Positions 8,948 to 22,492 are shown, counted from the stretch's first letter. The stretch: DNA of 64,000 nt from Mesorhizobium sp. M2A.F.Ca.ET.046.03.2.1 (GCF_003952425.1 NZ_CP034449.1:5382001-5446000); one strand, 5' to 3'. Notes: generated from the letters alone by a model not told the origin. Made by a program: numbers and translations.

Positions 8948-8951
<4 letters not shown>
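7965..8951 (+). CDS. Ribose-type ABC transporter permease (RbsC-like)
   Basis: About 328 residues with roughly 8-10 hydrophobic segments and the BPD_transp_2 signature region (GSGGLDLSLGSVMGLAGV near residues 70-87; AITAAIIGGTNLFGGRAS near 255-272). It forms the membrane channel of the importer with the flanking binding protein and ATPase. I use ATG 7965; a longer in-frame start (7881) would lie inside the upstream repeat and gives low-complexity sequence. The stop overlaps the ATPase start by 4 nt (ATGA). Confidence 0.9.
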
Positions 8952-9724
<773 letters not shown>

Positions 9725-9725
9725 C

Positions 9726-10580
9726 ATGAATACCTTCGGACTGCACACTTTTGCCATCGCACCGGTCTGGGACCTCGCCCGCATCGAGCCGCAGATGGAT
9801 CGGCTGAAGGAACTCGGCATCGGGCTGATGGAGATACCGCTGCTGCGCCCCGAGGAGATCGACACCAAGCGCACGCGCGGCTTTGCCAATTACTATGGCG
9901 TCGAGCTTATCCCGTCGCTCGGCCTGCCGCGCGCGCTCGATGTGGTCGAGCGGCCCGACGAGGCGCTCGATTTCCTGCAGCCGGCCTTCAAGGTCTGCAA
10001 CGAGGTGGGCGCCGAGGCGCTGGGCGGCGTCACATACGGCACGATCGGCAAGACCACCGGACGGGCGCCGACGCAAAAGGAGATCGACGGCATGTGCCGC
10101 TTCCTCGAACGTGCGGCGAAGTCGGCGAAGTCCCGCAGCCTCAAGCTCGGCATCGAGCCCTGCAACCGCTATGAGACGCATCTGATCAACCGCGGCATCG
10201 ACGCGGCGCGGATTATCGAGCGGGTCGGCGCCGACAACATCTTCATCCATCTCGACACCTACCACATGCATATCGAGGAAGAGAGTTTTGCGTCCGGCTT
10301 CGAGGCGGCGGCGCCCTATCTCGGCTATGTGCATGTGTCGGAAGCTAATCGCGGCGTGCCGGGGCGCGGCATGCTCAACTGGGCCGCCTGCATGAAGGCG
10401 ATCGCCGACATCGGCTATCAGGGCGCGATCACGCTTGAAAGCATGAACCATGTCGATGTCGACATCGCCGGCGGGCTCGCGGTGTGGCGGCCGGTGGCGG
10501 AAGACCCGCGCGACGTCATCGAGGTCGGGCTGCCGTTCCTGCGCGAGGAAGCGAGGAAGGCAGGACTGACGCTGGGGTAG
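9726..10580 (+). CDS. Sugar epimerase/isomerase, D-tagatose/D-psicose 3-epimerase-like TIM barrel
   Basis: The 284-residue AP_endonuc_2-type TIM barrel shows the metal-site pattern of ketose 3-epimerases: Glu in LGIEPCNRYETHLIN, Asp and His in HLDTYHMHIEEE, His in YVHVSEANRGVPG, and Glu in ITLESMNH. These enzymes epimerise free ketoses at C3 using Mn2+/Co2+. It is the last gene of the LacI-regulated importer operon, which fits uptake and conversion of a rare ketose. ATG 9726 directly follows the ATPase stop. Confidence 0.8.
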   Translation: MNTFGLHTFAIAPVWDLARIEPQMDRLKELGIGLMEIPLLRPEEIDTKRTRGFANYYGVELIPSLGLPRALDVVERPDEALDFLQPAFKVCNEVGAEALGGVTYGTIGKTTGRAPTQKEIDGMCRFLERAAKSAKSRSLKLGIEPCNRYETHLINRGIDAARIIERVGADNIFIHLDTYHMHIEEESFASGFEAAAPYLGYVHVSEANRGVPGRGMLNWAACMKAIADIGYQGAITLESMNHVDVDIAGGLAVWRPVAEDPRDVIEVGLPFLREEARKAGLTLG

Positions 10581-10622
10581 GCGGCAGGGCCCGCATCAGG
10601 AGCCGGCCGAAGCAACCTCGGA

Positions 10623-10643
10623 TGGTTTCGATTTACCGAACCA
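10623..10643. promoter_or_regulatory. Candidate operator upstream of pcaD
   Basis: Imperfect inverted repeat GGTTTCG-(6 nt)-CGAACC within a TGGTT...AACCA frame, about 40 bp before the pcaD start. It resembles the perfect palindrome GTTCGC-ATT-GCGAAC between pcaI and the IclR gene (18385-18399), so one IclR-type regulator may act on both operons. No divergent pcaQ gene accompanies it. Confidence 0.4.
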
Positions 10644-10680
10644 AATTGCTGGTGCAATGTGGGTTCGGAGGATCGAAATC

Positions 10681-11493
10681 GTGCCATTCGTCAGCATAGG
10701 CGGCGTCGCGCTGCATCACCGCCATATCGAGGCGGCCGGCTCGTCGCGTCCGATCATCTTCATCAATTCGCTCGGCACCGACTTCCGGATATGGGACGAT
10801 GTCGTCGCGCGGCTTGCCGGGGAAATGCCTATGCTGGTCTACGACAAGCGCGGTCACGGGCTTTCCGATATCGGCAGCGGCGTGCGATCGATTAACGACC
10901 ATGTCGACGACCTGTTGGGCCTTATCGATCATTTCGGCTTCGGAAAGGTGGTGCTCTACGGCCTGTCGGTCGGCGGCCTGATCGCGCAGAGGCTCTATAA
11001 CCGCCATCCCAAATGTGTGGAGGCGCTGATCCTCAGCGACACCGCGCATAAAATAGGCACCGCAGAGAGCTGGAACACGCGCATCGCCACCGTCGAGCGC
11101 GACGGCATCGAGGTGATCGCCGACGGCATCATGAAAGTGTGGTTCACACCGGAGTTCCATGCGAAGCGCTCGGCCGAACTTGCCGGCTGCCGCAACATGC
11201 TGACCCGGCAGGCGCTGCCCGGCTATATCGGCACCTGCATGGCCGTGCGCGACGCCGATCTCACCGACGCGGCGCGGCGTATCGCGGCGCCGACGCTTTG
11301 CATTGTCGGCGATCAGGACGGCTCGACGCCACCCGACCTCGTCCGCTCATTAGCCGGCCTGATCCCCGGCGCGCGTTTCGAGGTGATCCGCGATGCCGCG
11401 CATATCCCGTGCATCGAGCAGCCCGAAGCGCTCGTCACCTTGATCCGCGATTTCGTCGCCTCGTTGCCGGAGGGAAAGTCTGCTCATGGATGA
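10681..11493 (+). CDS. pcaD: 3-oxoadipate enol-lactonase
   Basis: An alpha/beta-hydrolase of about 270 residues that hydrolyses 3-oxoadipate enol-lactone to 3-oxoadipate. Seen: oxyanion region FINSLGTDFRIWD, YDKRGHGLS, nucleophile elbow GLSVGG (Ser), acid GDQDGSTPP (Asp) and AAHIPCIEQP (His). GTG 10681 with GGAGG 9 bases upstream is the likely start; an ATG at 10657 would add eight residues. It leads the pcaDCHGB-pobA operon and overlaps pcaC by 8 nt, the gene order known for rhizobia. Confidence 0.93.
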   Translation: MPFVSIGGVALHHRHIEAAGSSRPIIFINSLGTDFRIWDDVVARLAGEMPMLVYDKRGHGLSDIGSGVRSINDHVDDLLGLIDHFGFGKVVLYGLSVGGLIAQRLYNRHPKCVEALILSDTAHKIGTAESWNTRIATVERDGIEVIADGIMKVWFTPEFHAKRSAELAGCRNMLTRQALPGYIGTCMAVRDADLTDAARRIAAPTLCIVGDQDGSTPPDLVRSLAGLIPGARFEVIRDAAHIPCIEQPEALVTLIRDFVASLPEGKSAHG

Positions 11494-11890
11494 TGTCACG
11501 AAGAACCGCTACCGGACCGGTCTCGAGGTCCGGCGCTCCGTGCTCGGCGATCCCCATGTCGACCGCGCCGAGGATACCGCCACGGATTTCGACCGGCCGT
11601 TCCAGCAACTGATCACCGAAGCTGCCTGGGGAACGGTGTGGGCACGGCCCAACTGGTCAAAGCGCGAGCGCTCGATCGTGACGCTGGCGCTGCTTGCGGC
11701 ACTCGGCCATGACGAGGAAGTCGCCATGCATGTGCGCGCCACCGCCAATACAGGCGCCACGCGAGACGACATCTGCGAGGCCTTCCTGCATGTCGCGATC
11801 TATGCCGGCGTGCCGGCCGCCAATCGCGCCTTCAAGATCGCCAAGGAAGTGTTCGCGCAGATGGACGGAGCCAAGGCCGCCCATGGCTGA
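11486..11890 (+). CDS. pcaC: 4-carboxymuconolactone decarboxylase
   Basis: 134 residues, the normal length for stand-alone PcaC. It matches the CMD family throughout ([72 protein letters not shown]). It decarboxylates 4-carboxymuconolactone to the enol-lactone substrate of PcaD. Overlaps pcaD and pcaH by 8 nt each. Confidence 0.95.
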   Translation: MDDVTKNRYRTGLEVRRSVLGDPHVDRAEDTATDFDRPFQQLITEAAWGTVWARPNWSKRERSIVTLALLAALGHDEEVAMHVRATANTGATRDDICEAFLHVAIYAGVPAANRAFKIAKEVFAQMDGAKAAHG

Positions 11891-12634
11891 GTCCGGCTCC
11901 AACCGCGCGCCGGAAACCGGCGCCTTCTTCCAGCGCGACCGCCAGTGGCACCCGCCGGCCTTCACGCCGAACTACAAGAGCTCGGTGCTGCGCTCGCCGC
12001 AGAAAGCGCTGCTATCGTTCGACAACACGCTGTCGGAACTGACCGGCCCGGTGTTCGGGCACGCGATGCTGGGCGAGCTCGACAGCGACCTGATCCACAA
12101 TTTCGCCAGGCCCGGCGAGAGCGCCATCGGCGAGCGCATCATCGTCCATGGACGCGTTCTCGACGAGCGCGGCAAGAGCGTGCCCGGCGTGCTGCTCGAA
12201 TTCTGGCAGGCCAATGCGGGCGGCCGCTACCGTCACAAGAAGGACGGCTATCTCGCGCCGCTCGATCCGAATTTCGGCGGCTGCGGCCGCACGATCACCG
12301 GCGAGGATGGCGGCTATGCCTTTCGCACCGTCAGGCCCGGACCCTATCCGTGGCCGAACGGTCCGAACGACTGGCGGCCGGCGCATATCCATTTTTCAGT
12401 GTTCGGCCACGGCTTCGCGCAGCGGCTGATCACGCAGATGTATTTCGAAGGCGATCCGCTGATCTGGCGTTGCCCGATCGTCGGCGGCATTTCCAACAAG
12501 GCCGCGGTCGAGGCGCTGATCGCCGCGCTCGACACGCAGTCGACCATCCCGATGGATGCGCTCGCCTACAAGTTCGACATCGTGCTGCGCGGGCGCCGCT
12601 CGACGCTGTTCGAGAACAGGCCGGAGGGCAATTG

Positions 12635-12635
<1 letters not shown>
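11883..12635 (+). CDS. pcaH: Protocatechuate 3,4-dioxygenase beta subunit
   Basis: 250 residues. The non-heme Fe(III) ligands are all visible: Tyr116 (GGRYRHKKD), Tyr155 ([10 protein letters not shown]), His168 and His170 ([10 protein letters not shown]), a constant +8 offset from the well-studied 108/147/160/162 numbering. With PcaG it performs intradiol ring cleavage of protocatechuate. ATG 11883 overlaps pcaC, and the TGATG overlap with pcaG couples the two subunits. Confidence 0.96.
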
Positions 12636-13249
<614 letters not shown>

Positions 13250-13260
13250 CCGTGGCCGCC

Positions 13261-15485
<2,225 letters not shown>

Positions 15486-15498
15486 TCTGCCTGAGCGG

Positions 15499-16704
<1,206 letters not shown>

Positions 16705-17508
16705 TTAAGCAGCTTTCCCTTTGGCGGTCCCTTGATGCGCCGCCTTGGTGCGGGCCTGCAGGTCGCGCAATGTCTTCAGCTCGAGTTCCGTCGGCGCCGG
16801 CGTCTCGTCAAGGGCCTCCGCGAACTTGACCGTCCAGCCACAAGTTTCCTGCACCTGCTCGCGGCTGATGCCCGGATGCAACGAGACGACGGTGAACTCC
16901 TTCGTCACCGGGTCCGGCCTCCAGATGGCGAGGTCGGTGATCAGAAGCGTCGGGCCGGCGGTGTCGATGCCGAGGCGCTTGCGGTGGTCGCCGCCTTCGC
17001 CATGGCCGAAGGAGGTGAAGAAGTCGATCTTCTCGACCATGCCGCGCTTCGACTGCGCCATGGTGATGTAGACTTGCTTTGACGAGGTGGCGATCTCCGG
17101 CGCGCCGCCGCCGCCGGGCAGGCGGGTCTTGGGATGCGCATAGTCGCCGATGACAGTTGTGTTGATGTTGCCGAATTTGTCGAGCTGGGCGGCGCCGAGG
17201 AAGCCGATCGAGATGCGGCCGCCCTGCAGCCAGTAGCGGAACATCTCCGGCACCGCGACGGTGGTGACCGCCGTCTCGCACAATTCGCCGTCGCCGATCG
17301 ACAGCGGCAGCACGTCGGGCGCGGTGCCGATGGTGCCGCTCTCATAGATCAGCGTGATGTCGGGCGCATGGGTCAGCCGCGCGACGTTGCAGGCGGCCGA
17401 CGGCGCGCCAATGCCTACGAAGCAGACATCGTCACTTTTCAAGGCGCGGCTGGCGGCGATCGTCATCATCTCGTTGGGGGTGAAACCCAGATTGTCAGCG
17501 TCGCTCAT
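16705..17508 (-). CDS. pcaJ: 3-oxoadipate CoA-transferase beta subunit (CatJ/Gct-like)
   Basis: 267 residues, longer than the roughly 210-residue PcaJ of Pseudomonas putida and closer to the CatJ/glutaconate-CoA-transferase-like type. The likely catalytic Glu is in LIYESGTIG. Also GFLGAAQLDKFGNINTTVIG and LPGGGGAPEIATSSK, typical of family I CoA-transferase B chains. Function is assigned from the neighbours pcaI and pcaF. ATG 17508 overlaps the pcaI stop by 4 nt; the longer upstream frame is antisense-frame sequence of pcaI. Confidence 0.85.
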   Translation of the reverse strand: MSDADNLGFTPNEMMTIAASRALKSDDVCFVGIGAPSAACNVARLTHAPDITLIYESGTIGTAPDVLPLSIGDGELCETAVTTVAVPEMFRYWLQGGRISIGFLGAAQLDKFGNINTTVIGDYAHPKTRLPGGGGAPEIATSSKQVYITMAQSKRGMVEKIDFFTSFGHGEGGDHRKRLGIDTAGPTLLITDLAIWRPDPVTKEFTVVSLHPGISREQVQETCGWTVKFAEALDETPAPTELELKTLRDLQARTKAAHQGTAKGKAA

Positions 17509-18362
17509 GCGGCTTTCCTCAGATGCTCGACGCGGCCGGCAAAGTCGTCGGCGCTGCTCTCGATAACGTTCTTCTGCATCCACGCCTGGAAGCGGTCGCG
17601 GTCGGCGGCGATCTCGTCCCATTCGAGATAGGCGGCGTTGTCGCGCTCGTAATAGCCATGCGTGTAGGAGGGATGCGAGCCGCCCGGCACAACGGAAATC
17701 GCCGCGATCGTCCAGCTTGGCAGCACGGTGAGGTTGGGATGCAGGTCATCGAAATTGTCGACCATTTCCTCGACCGTCACGACCGCGCGCTTGGCCGCTA
17801 GGACCGCCTCCTTCTGGATGCCGATGATACCTTCGACCAGCACATTGCCCTTGCGGTCCGCCTTTTGCGCATGGATGAAGGTGACGTCCGGCCTTATCGC
17901 CGGGACGGCGGCCAGCGCCTCCCCGGTGAAGGGGCAGGTGACCGATCTAATGTTGGGGTTGACCGAAGCGAGGCCGGCGCCGCGATAGCCGCGGAACACC
18001 GCGCAGGGCAGGCCGGCGGCGCCCGCCTCATAGGCGTTGGCCATGCCGGCATGGCTGTGCTCCTCGACTTCGATGGCGCGCGGAAAGCCGTTCTCGATGG
18101 CATCGCGGGCGCGTCGCAACAGGCCGACGCCGGGATTGCCGACATAGGAAAAGACGATCTTCCTCGCCATGCCCATGCCGATCATCTGGTCATAGATCAG
18201 GTCGGGCGTCATGCGGATCAGCGTCAGGTCGCGAAAGCCCTGGCGGATCGCTTCATGCGCGGCGGCGGTGGGGATCAGATGGGTGAAGCCCTCGAAGGCG
18301 ACGGTGTCGCCGTCGTGCAGGTTATCCGCGACCGCCTCTTTCAGCGGCAGGAACTTGACCAT
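17505..18362 (-). CDS. pcaI: 3-oxoadipate CoA-transferase alpha subunit (CatI/Gct-like)
   Basis: 285 residues, again longer than classical PcaI (about 230), with the family I A-chain pattern VAFEGFTHLIPTAAAHEAIRQG and HAQKADRKGNVLVEG. It transfers CoA from succinyl-CoA to 3-oxoadipate together with PcaJ. ATG 18362 is preferred because GGAG lies 7 bases upstream and the operator palindrome is just outside; an earlier in-frame ATG (18431) would place the palindrome inside the gene. Confidence 0.85.
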   Translation of the reverse strand: MVKFLPLKEAVADNLHDGDTVAFEGFTHLIPTAAAHEAIRQGFRDLTLIRMTPDLIYDQMIGMGMARKIVFSYVGNPGVGLLRRARDAIENGFPRAIEVEEHSHAGMANAYEAGAAGLPCAVFRGYRGAGLASVNPNIRSVTCPFTGEALAAVPAIRPDVTFIHAQKADRKGNVLVEGIIGIQKEAVLAAKRAVVTVEEMVDNFDDLHPNLTVLPSWTIAAISVVPGGSHPSYTHGYYERDNAAYLEWDEIAADRDRFQAWMQKNVIESSADDFAGRVEHLRKAA

Positions 18363-18384
18363 CTCCAGGCTCCGTGATTGAAAA

Positions 18385-18399
18385 GTTCGCATTGCGAAC
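18385..18399. promoter_or_regulatory. IclR-family operator between pcaI and the regulator
   Basis: GTTCGCATTGCGAAC is a perfect palindrome with arms GTTCGCA / TGCGAAC around one base. It sits 23 bp before the pcaI start and about 70 bp before the divergent IclR gene. Size and GTTCG core agree with known PcaR/PcaU/PobR sites. Confidence 0.7.
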
Positions 18400-18467
18400 A
18401 TATGTTTTATATGAGATACTTTTAGCTCCAAAGTTTGCCTGGAGTCAACGCTGGCCTGGAGAGGTTC

Positions 18468-19238
18468 GTGGAAGAGGAATCCATTTCACGCGACCATGTC
18501 GGCTCGCTGGAACGCGGCTTGGCGGTGATGGAAATCCTCGCGCGCCATCCGGCCGGCATGACGCTGACGGAGATGGCCGAGGAGGCGGATCTCACCCGCG
18601 CGGGGGCCCGCCGCTTCCTGCTGACATTGGTCGCGACGGGCTATGCGACCCAGTCCGGCCGGCTGTTCTCGCTGTCGCCGCGTCTCTTGACCGTCGCGCG
18701 GACCTGGCTCGGCGGCGCATCGCTCTGGACCTTCGCGGCGCCGGTCATGCGCGAGGTAGCGGGGAAATTCGGCGAGGCCTGCAACGCGGCAGTGCTGTCG
18801 GGCGAGGACGTCGTCTATGTCGCGCGCATCCCCGGACGGCGAATCCTGAGCGTCGCGCTCGATGTCGGCACGAGGTTGCCGGCCTATTGTACGTCGATGG
18901 GGCGCGTGCTGCTTTCCGGCCTGCCGGCGGATGAGTTGAAGGCCTTCCTCGCTGACGCGACCATCGAACGGCGCACGCCGAAGACGATCACCGGCCGCGC
19001 CGCGCTCGGCAAGGCCATTGACAGAGCGAGGGTCGATGGCTTCGCCATCGTCGACGAGGAGCTGGAGCTCGGCCTGCGCTCGATCGCTGTTCCGATCGTC
19101 GACCGCGCCGGCCGCACCGTGGCCGCCATCAATGTCTCGACGCAGTCGGCGCGTTTCTCGGTCGAGGCGATGGAGCGCGACATCTTGCCGGTGTTGCGGA
19201 CGGCCAAGCAGCGGGTGGAGGAGTTCTTCTTCGTTTGA
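18468..19238 (+). CDS. pcaR: IclR-family regulator of the 3-oxoadipate pathway (PcaR-like)
   Basis: About 256 residues: N-terminal winged helix (SLERGLAVMEILARHPAGMTLTEMAEEADLTRAGARRFLLTL) and a C-terminal GAF-like IclR effector domain (AYCTSMGRVLLSGLPADELKAFL, GFAIVDEELELGLRSIAVPI). Members of this subgroup answer to 3-oxoadipate or 4-hydroxybenzoate. GTG 18468 has GGAG 6 bases upstream; TTG 18435 is an in-frame alternative. Divergent from pcaIJF with a palindromic site between them, as in Sinorhizobium meliloti pcaR-pcaIJF. Whether it is PcaR or PobR in specificity cannot be told here. Confidence 0.8.
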   Translation: MEEESISRDHVGSLERGLAVMEILARHPAGMTLTEMAEEADLTRAGARRFLLTLVATGYATQSGRLFSLSPRLLTVARTWLGGASLWTFAAPVMREVAGKFGEACNAAVLSGEDVVYVARIPGRRILSVALDVGTRLPAYCTSMGRVLLSGLPADELKAFLADATIERRTPKTITGRAALGKAIDRARVDGFAIVDEELELGLRSIAVPIVDRAGRTVAAINVSTQSARFSVEAMERDILPVLRTAKQRVEEFFFV

Positions 19239-19313
19239 GCAGCAACGGCAACCGCCCGAAGTGAGCGCTGCCCGCTCATCCGCGACGATGGTTCTCCGAC
19301 GATCGGTGAGTGC

Positions 19314-20123
19314 TCAATGTCTGCTTGAGCGTTCCGCCATATAACGGGCTGGCGAGACGCCGAGCGCCTTTCGAAACATTGTGACAAAGCTGCTGACGTT
19401 CTCGTACCCAAGGTCGCCAGCAACCTGTTTCACCGACGCGCCGCTCGCCAACCACTGCACCGAGAGGATAATGCTCAACTGCTGTCGCCAACGACCGAAG
19501 CTCATGCCGGTCTCGGCGGCGATTACGCGCTCGAGCGAGCGAACACTGAGTCCAGAACGTTTTGCCCACGATTCGAGAGTTCCGCGGTCAGCTGGATCCG
19601 TTATCATGTCCTGGAAGATCGAACGAAGCCGAGGATCGGTTGGCATTGGCAGGTGAAGGTTGCCGAGCGGCGCTGTCGAAACCTCATGCAGCAGCAAGGC
19701 CGCAACTCCCGATTCTACTCCGTCCGCCTCATGATCTGCTGGGAACTGCGCGCTTCGGACAATTAGCTCGCGCAACAGCGGACTGACGGTAATCGTGCAG
19801 CACGTCGTGGGCAGCTTCGCGCCTGCCGCCGGCTGGACGAAGGCCGCATAGCTGTCGATGTTCCCGGAGGCTGCGATCCGATGCACCATCCCGCCCGGAA
19901 CCCAAAGCGCGCACTGCGGGGGCACGATCCAGATGCCGCCCTCGACTTCACAACGAAAGACGCCAGAGAGTCCCAAGAGCAGCTCCGACTTCCGGTGGGA
20001 GTGATGGTCCAGCTCTAAGCCCTCGGTGACCATCTCGACGCCGACCGTGACGACGTCTCGGCGCGCCTCTTCGACCGTGGGCATGAGCTCAGCCAAGTCA
20101 TTCCATTGACGCAGGATCGGCAA
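19314..20123 (-). CDS. AraC-family transcriptional regulator
   Basis: 269 residues: N-terminal cupin-like sensor (HHSHRKSELLLGLSGVFRCEVEGGIWIVPPQCALWVPGGMVHRI) and two C-terminal helix-turn-helix motifs (ESWAKRSGLSVRSLERVIAAETGMSFGRWRQQ; VKQVAGDLGYENVSSFVTMFRKALGVSPARYM). Divergent, across 384 nt, from a FAD monooxygenase and an SDR, which it probably controls. Base composition here looks lower in G+C than in the flanking pca and transporter genes. Confidence 0.88.
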   Translation of the reverse strand: MPILRQWNDLAELMPTVEEARRDVVTVGVEMVTEGLELDHHSHRKSELLLGLSGVFRCEVEGGIWIVPPQCALWVPGGMVHRIAASGNIDSYAAFVQPAAGAKLPTTCCTITVSPLLRELIVRSAQFPADHEADGVESGVAALLLHEVSTAPLGNLHLPMPTDPRLRSIFQDMITDPADRGTLESWAKRSGLSVRSLERVIAAETGMSFGRWRQQLSIILSVQWLASGASVKQVAGDLGYENVSSFVTMFRKALGVSPARYMAERSSRH

Positions 20124-20260
20124 AGGGTCGCGCTCCAGGAAATTGGCACAATATCAATACATATTGGCCAAGTTTCGCGTTTCCGTCAACCTTACCCTCA
20201 GATAATGTCCGACGCGGTGGCGATGGATGCTGAAGGGGACGCTGAGATGAACGAAATGCC
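20124..20260. promoter_or_regulatory. Promoter region of the AraC regulator
   Basis: AT-rich stretch by local standards around 20145-20170 (ATATCAATACATATTGGCC), the natural place for the AraC promoter and operators. No certain -35/-10 pair or operator was fixed by eye. The rest of the gap to 20507 holds a methyltransferase remnant. Confidence 0.35.
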
Positions 20261-20464
20261 GTGAGCCCGTGGGCTCATCGACACACCTCTAGCCTGCTTG
20301 AAAGCAGGCTCGTCCCAGGCTCGCTCATCGTCGCGGACAACACGACTTACTGCCCGGATTACGAAGCTTACGTTCGCGAACCAGCCAATGGCTACCTCTC
20401 GGTTCCGTTCGCCGACGACGTCGAGCGGATAGAAAGCATCGCAGTCGCAAACGGCTGCTTTTGA
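20261..20464 (+). pseudogene. C-terminal remnant of a class I SAM-dependent O-methyltransferase
   Basis: A 67-residue open frame whose interior reads like the C-terminal end of family 3 O-methyltransferases (LLESRLVPGSLIVADNTTY, then CPDYEAYVREPANGYLSVPF and DDVE). The SAM-binding N-terminal part is absent, and the last residues depart from the family pattern. No ribosome site precedes it. It is most likely a decayed gene fragment left by rearrangement beside the AraC/monooxygenase module. A functional small protein is less likely. Confidence 0.55.
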
Positions 20465-20507
20465 TCCTGCCTAGACTAAACAAATAAAGCTTAGCTGAAA
20501 GATAAAC

Positions 20508-21686
20508 ATGACTTCAACTTCCGAAGAGACCACAGTTATCATTGTTGGAGCCGGTGTGTCCGGTCTGACGTTGGCGTCCTTCCTGCGGACCTCCGGCGTG
20601 GCCTGCGTTGTCCTGGAGCGGATCGATCGGGCCCGCGTCGAAGTCCGGCAGCGTGCCGGCGTCGTTGATGCACGCGCCGTGCGCATGTTCGAGCAATGGG
20701 GATTAGCGGACAAGCTCCTCGCCGGCCCGCTTGCCCAGACCATTGATTATCGCGTCAACGGCGTTGGTCGCATTTTCGAGACCATCGAAGACGACGGCAG
20801 CCCGGGTCGATTCTGCACCCAGCAAATGCTCGTCAATAACCTGTTGCGCGAACTGATCGATGTCATGGCGGGTGACATCCGCTTCAGCGTCACCGACGTG
20901 TCGATCCAAAATGACGAGGACCGGCGTCCACGGGTCAGCTATTCAGATGCCGCGGGCGCTCACGAGTTCGTCTGCGATTACATCATTGGGTGCGACGCCG
21001 AGCACGGTGTCAGCCGGGCATCGATCCCAGATGGTGTCTTGACGAAGTACAGCCATGACTTCGGTTATGCGTGGTTGGCGGCGCTCGTTGAGGCGCCTGT
21101 TACCGGCCATCCGATCATGGGCGTCAGCGACCACGGCTTTGTCGCGCAGCTTCCTCGCGGCCCCCACCGGAGCCGGTATTACCTGCAATGCGCGCTTAGC
21201 GATGGTCCGGCAGACTGGCCGGATACGCGGATCTGGGATGAAATCCGGCTGCGTCTCTGCGACAACACGATCGAAAATGCCGTGGTCCATGACAAGGACT
21301 TCGTACCTATGCGATCGGTGGTCTATGCGCCGATGCAATATCGGAATCTTTTCCTCGTCGGCGATGCCGCCCACCTCTTGCCGCCCACGGGCGCCAAGGG
21401 AATGAATCTGGCTCTATACGATGTGGATGTGCTCGCCCAGGCGCTGGTGCGTGCGGCGCGCGATCACGACAGAGCGGCGCTGGACGCCTACTCAAGCACG
21501 GTCCTGCCGCACATCTGGAAGTACCAGGAGTTCAGTGCCTGGATGACCGATACGATGCATGACGCTGGCGATCCAACGCAAAACGGTACGTTTCGCCAGA
21601 TGGCCGCACGCGCTTGTCTCGATAACTTGTTCGACTCCCCGACCGCAGCTCGTTTGCACAGCGAATACCAGCGGGGGCTGAATTAA
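20508..21686 (+). CDS. FAD-dependent aromatic monooxygenase, PobA-like paralogue
   Basis: 392 residues with GAGVSGLTLASFL (FAD dinucleotide motif, about 13-25), GCDAEHGVSRASIP (DG motif) and VGDAAHLLPPTGAKGMNLALYD (GD motif), the same architecture as pobA at 14313 but clearly diverged in the substrate domain. It probably hydroxylates a phenolic acid with NAD(P)H. It ends with a one-base overlap with the SDR gene, so the two act together. Less G+C-rich codon use than the pca genes hints at separate acquisition. Confidence 0.88.
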   Translation: MTSTSEETTVIIVGAGVSGLTLASFLRTSGVACVVLERIDRARVEVRQRAGVVDARAVRMFEQWGLADKLLAGPLAQTIDYRVNGVGRIFETIEDDGSPGRFCTQQMLVNNLLRELIDVMAGDIRFSVTDVSIQNDEDRRPRVSYSDAAGAHEFVCDYIIGCDAEHGVSRASIPDGVLTKYSHDFGYAWLAALVEAPVTGHPIMGVSDHGFVAQLPRGPHRSRYYLQCALSDGPADWPDTRIWDEIRLRLCDNTIENAVVHDKDFVPMRSVVYAPMQYRNLFLVGDAAHLLPPTGAKGMNLALYDVDVLAQALVRAARDHDRAALDAYSSTVLPHIWKYQEFSAWMTDTMHDAGDPTQNGTFRQMAARACLDNLFDSPTAARLHSEYQRGLN

Positions 21687-22417
21687 TGCCAGCTATGACG
21701 AAGAAAGTGGCTCTGGTGATGGGCGGCGCGAGTGGCATCGGCCTGGCCATCGCCGAGCGGTTGGCGAAGGAGGGCGCCTTGGTCTTCCTGACCGGCCGTC
21801 GCGTTGTTGATGTCGAAGCCGCAGTCGCCCAAATTGGCCCCGCCGCGCGCAGTGTGGTGGCCGACGCGAGCAACCCCGCGGATATTGAACGGGTCATCGC
21901 GACAGTCGGGGCGCAGGGCGGTCAAATCGATGCGCTGGTCTACAACGCCGGCATCATGGAACCGGCGGACCTGGAAGAGAGCATACCGGAGCATTTCGAC
22001 CGCCACTTCGCGGTGAACGTGCGCGGCGCCCTTCTCACCATGCGGGCAGCGGCGCCGCGCATGGCTGCCGGGGGCTCGGCGCTGTTCTTGGGGTCGGTCG
22101 CCGACGTCAAAGGGGCGACGCCCTATGGAACATATGCCGCAACCAAGGCGGCTCTGCGCTCCTATGTGCGCAGCTGGACTGGCGAACTCGCGCCGCGCGG
22201 CATACACGTGAACATCCTGAGCGCCGGCCCAACGGACACCGCCATGATGGCATCGATCCCAGACGAAATGCGCGACGGGATCGTCAGCCAGATACCGCTG
22301 GCCCGCATGGGCCGCGTGGAAGAAGCCGCGGCGGCGGCGTGGTTTCTACTCAGCGACGAAGCAAGCTTCATAACCGGCGCCGAGCTATACGTCGACGGCG
22401 GCATGGCTCAGGTGTGA
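21686..22417 (+). CDS. Short-chain dehydrogenase/reductase
   Basis: 243 residues of classical SDR type: cofactor motif GGASGIGLAIAE (Gly-rich, residues about 11-22), NAG in VYNAGIMEP, active-site YAATKAALRSY (Tyr-xxx-Lys), and the C-terminal AELYVDGGMAQV. Co-transcribed with the preceding monooxygenase, suggesting it oxidises or reduces the hydroxylated product or a side-chain alcohol/ketone. Confidence 0.9.
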   Translation: MPAMTKKVALVMGGASGIGLAIAERLAKEGALVFLTGRRVVDVEAAVAQIGPAARSVVADASNPADIERVIATVGAQGGQIDALVYNAGIMEPADLEESIPEHFDRHFAVNVRGALLTMRAAAPRMAAGGSALFLGSVADVKGATPYGTYAATKAALRSYVRSWTGELAPRGIHVNILSAGPTDTAMMASIPDEMRDGIVSQIPLARMGRVEEAAAAAWFLLSDEASFITGAELYVDGGMAQV

Positions 22418-22492
22418 CGGGTGCGGGGCGAAGCAGCCGGCAACCGACGAGCGCCTGATGATCCGCCTTTGCCCCCGGATGAGTTGGCTGGC

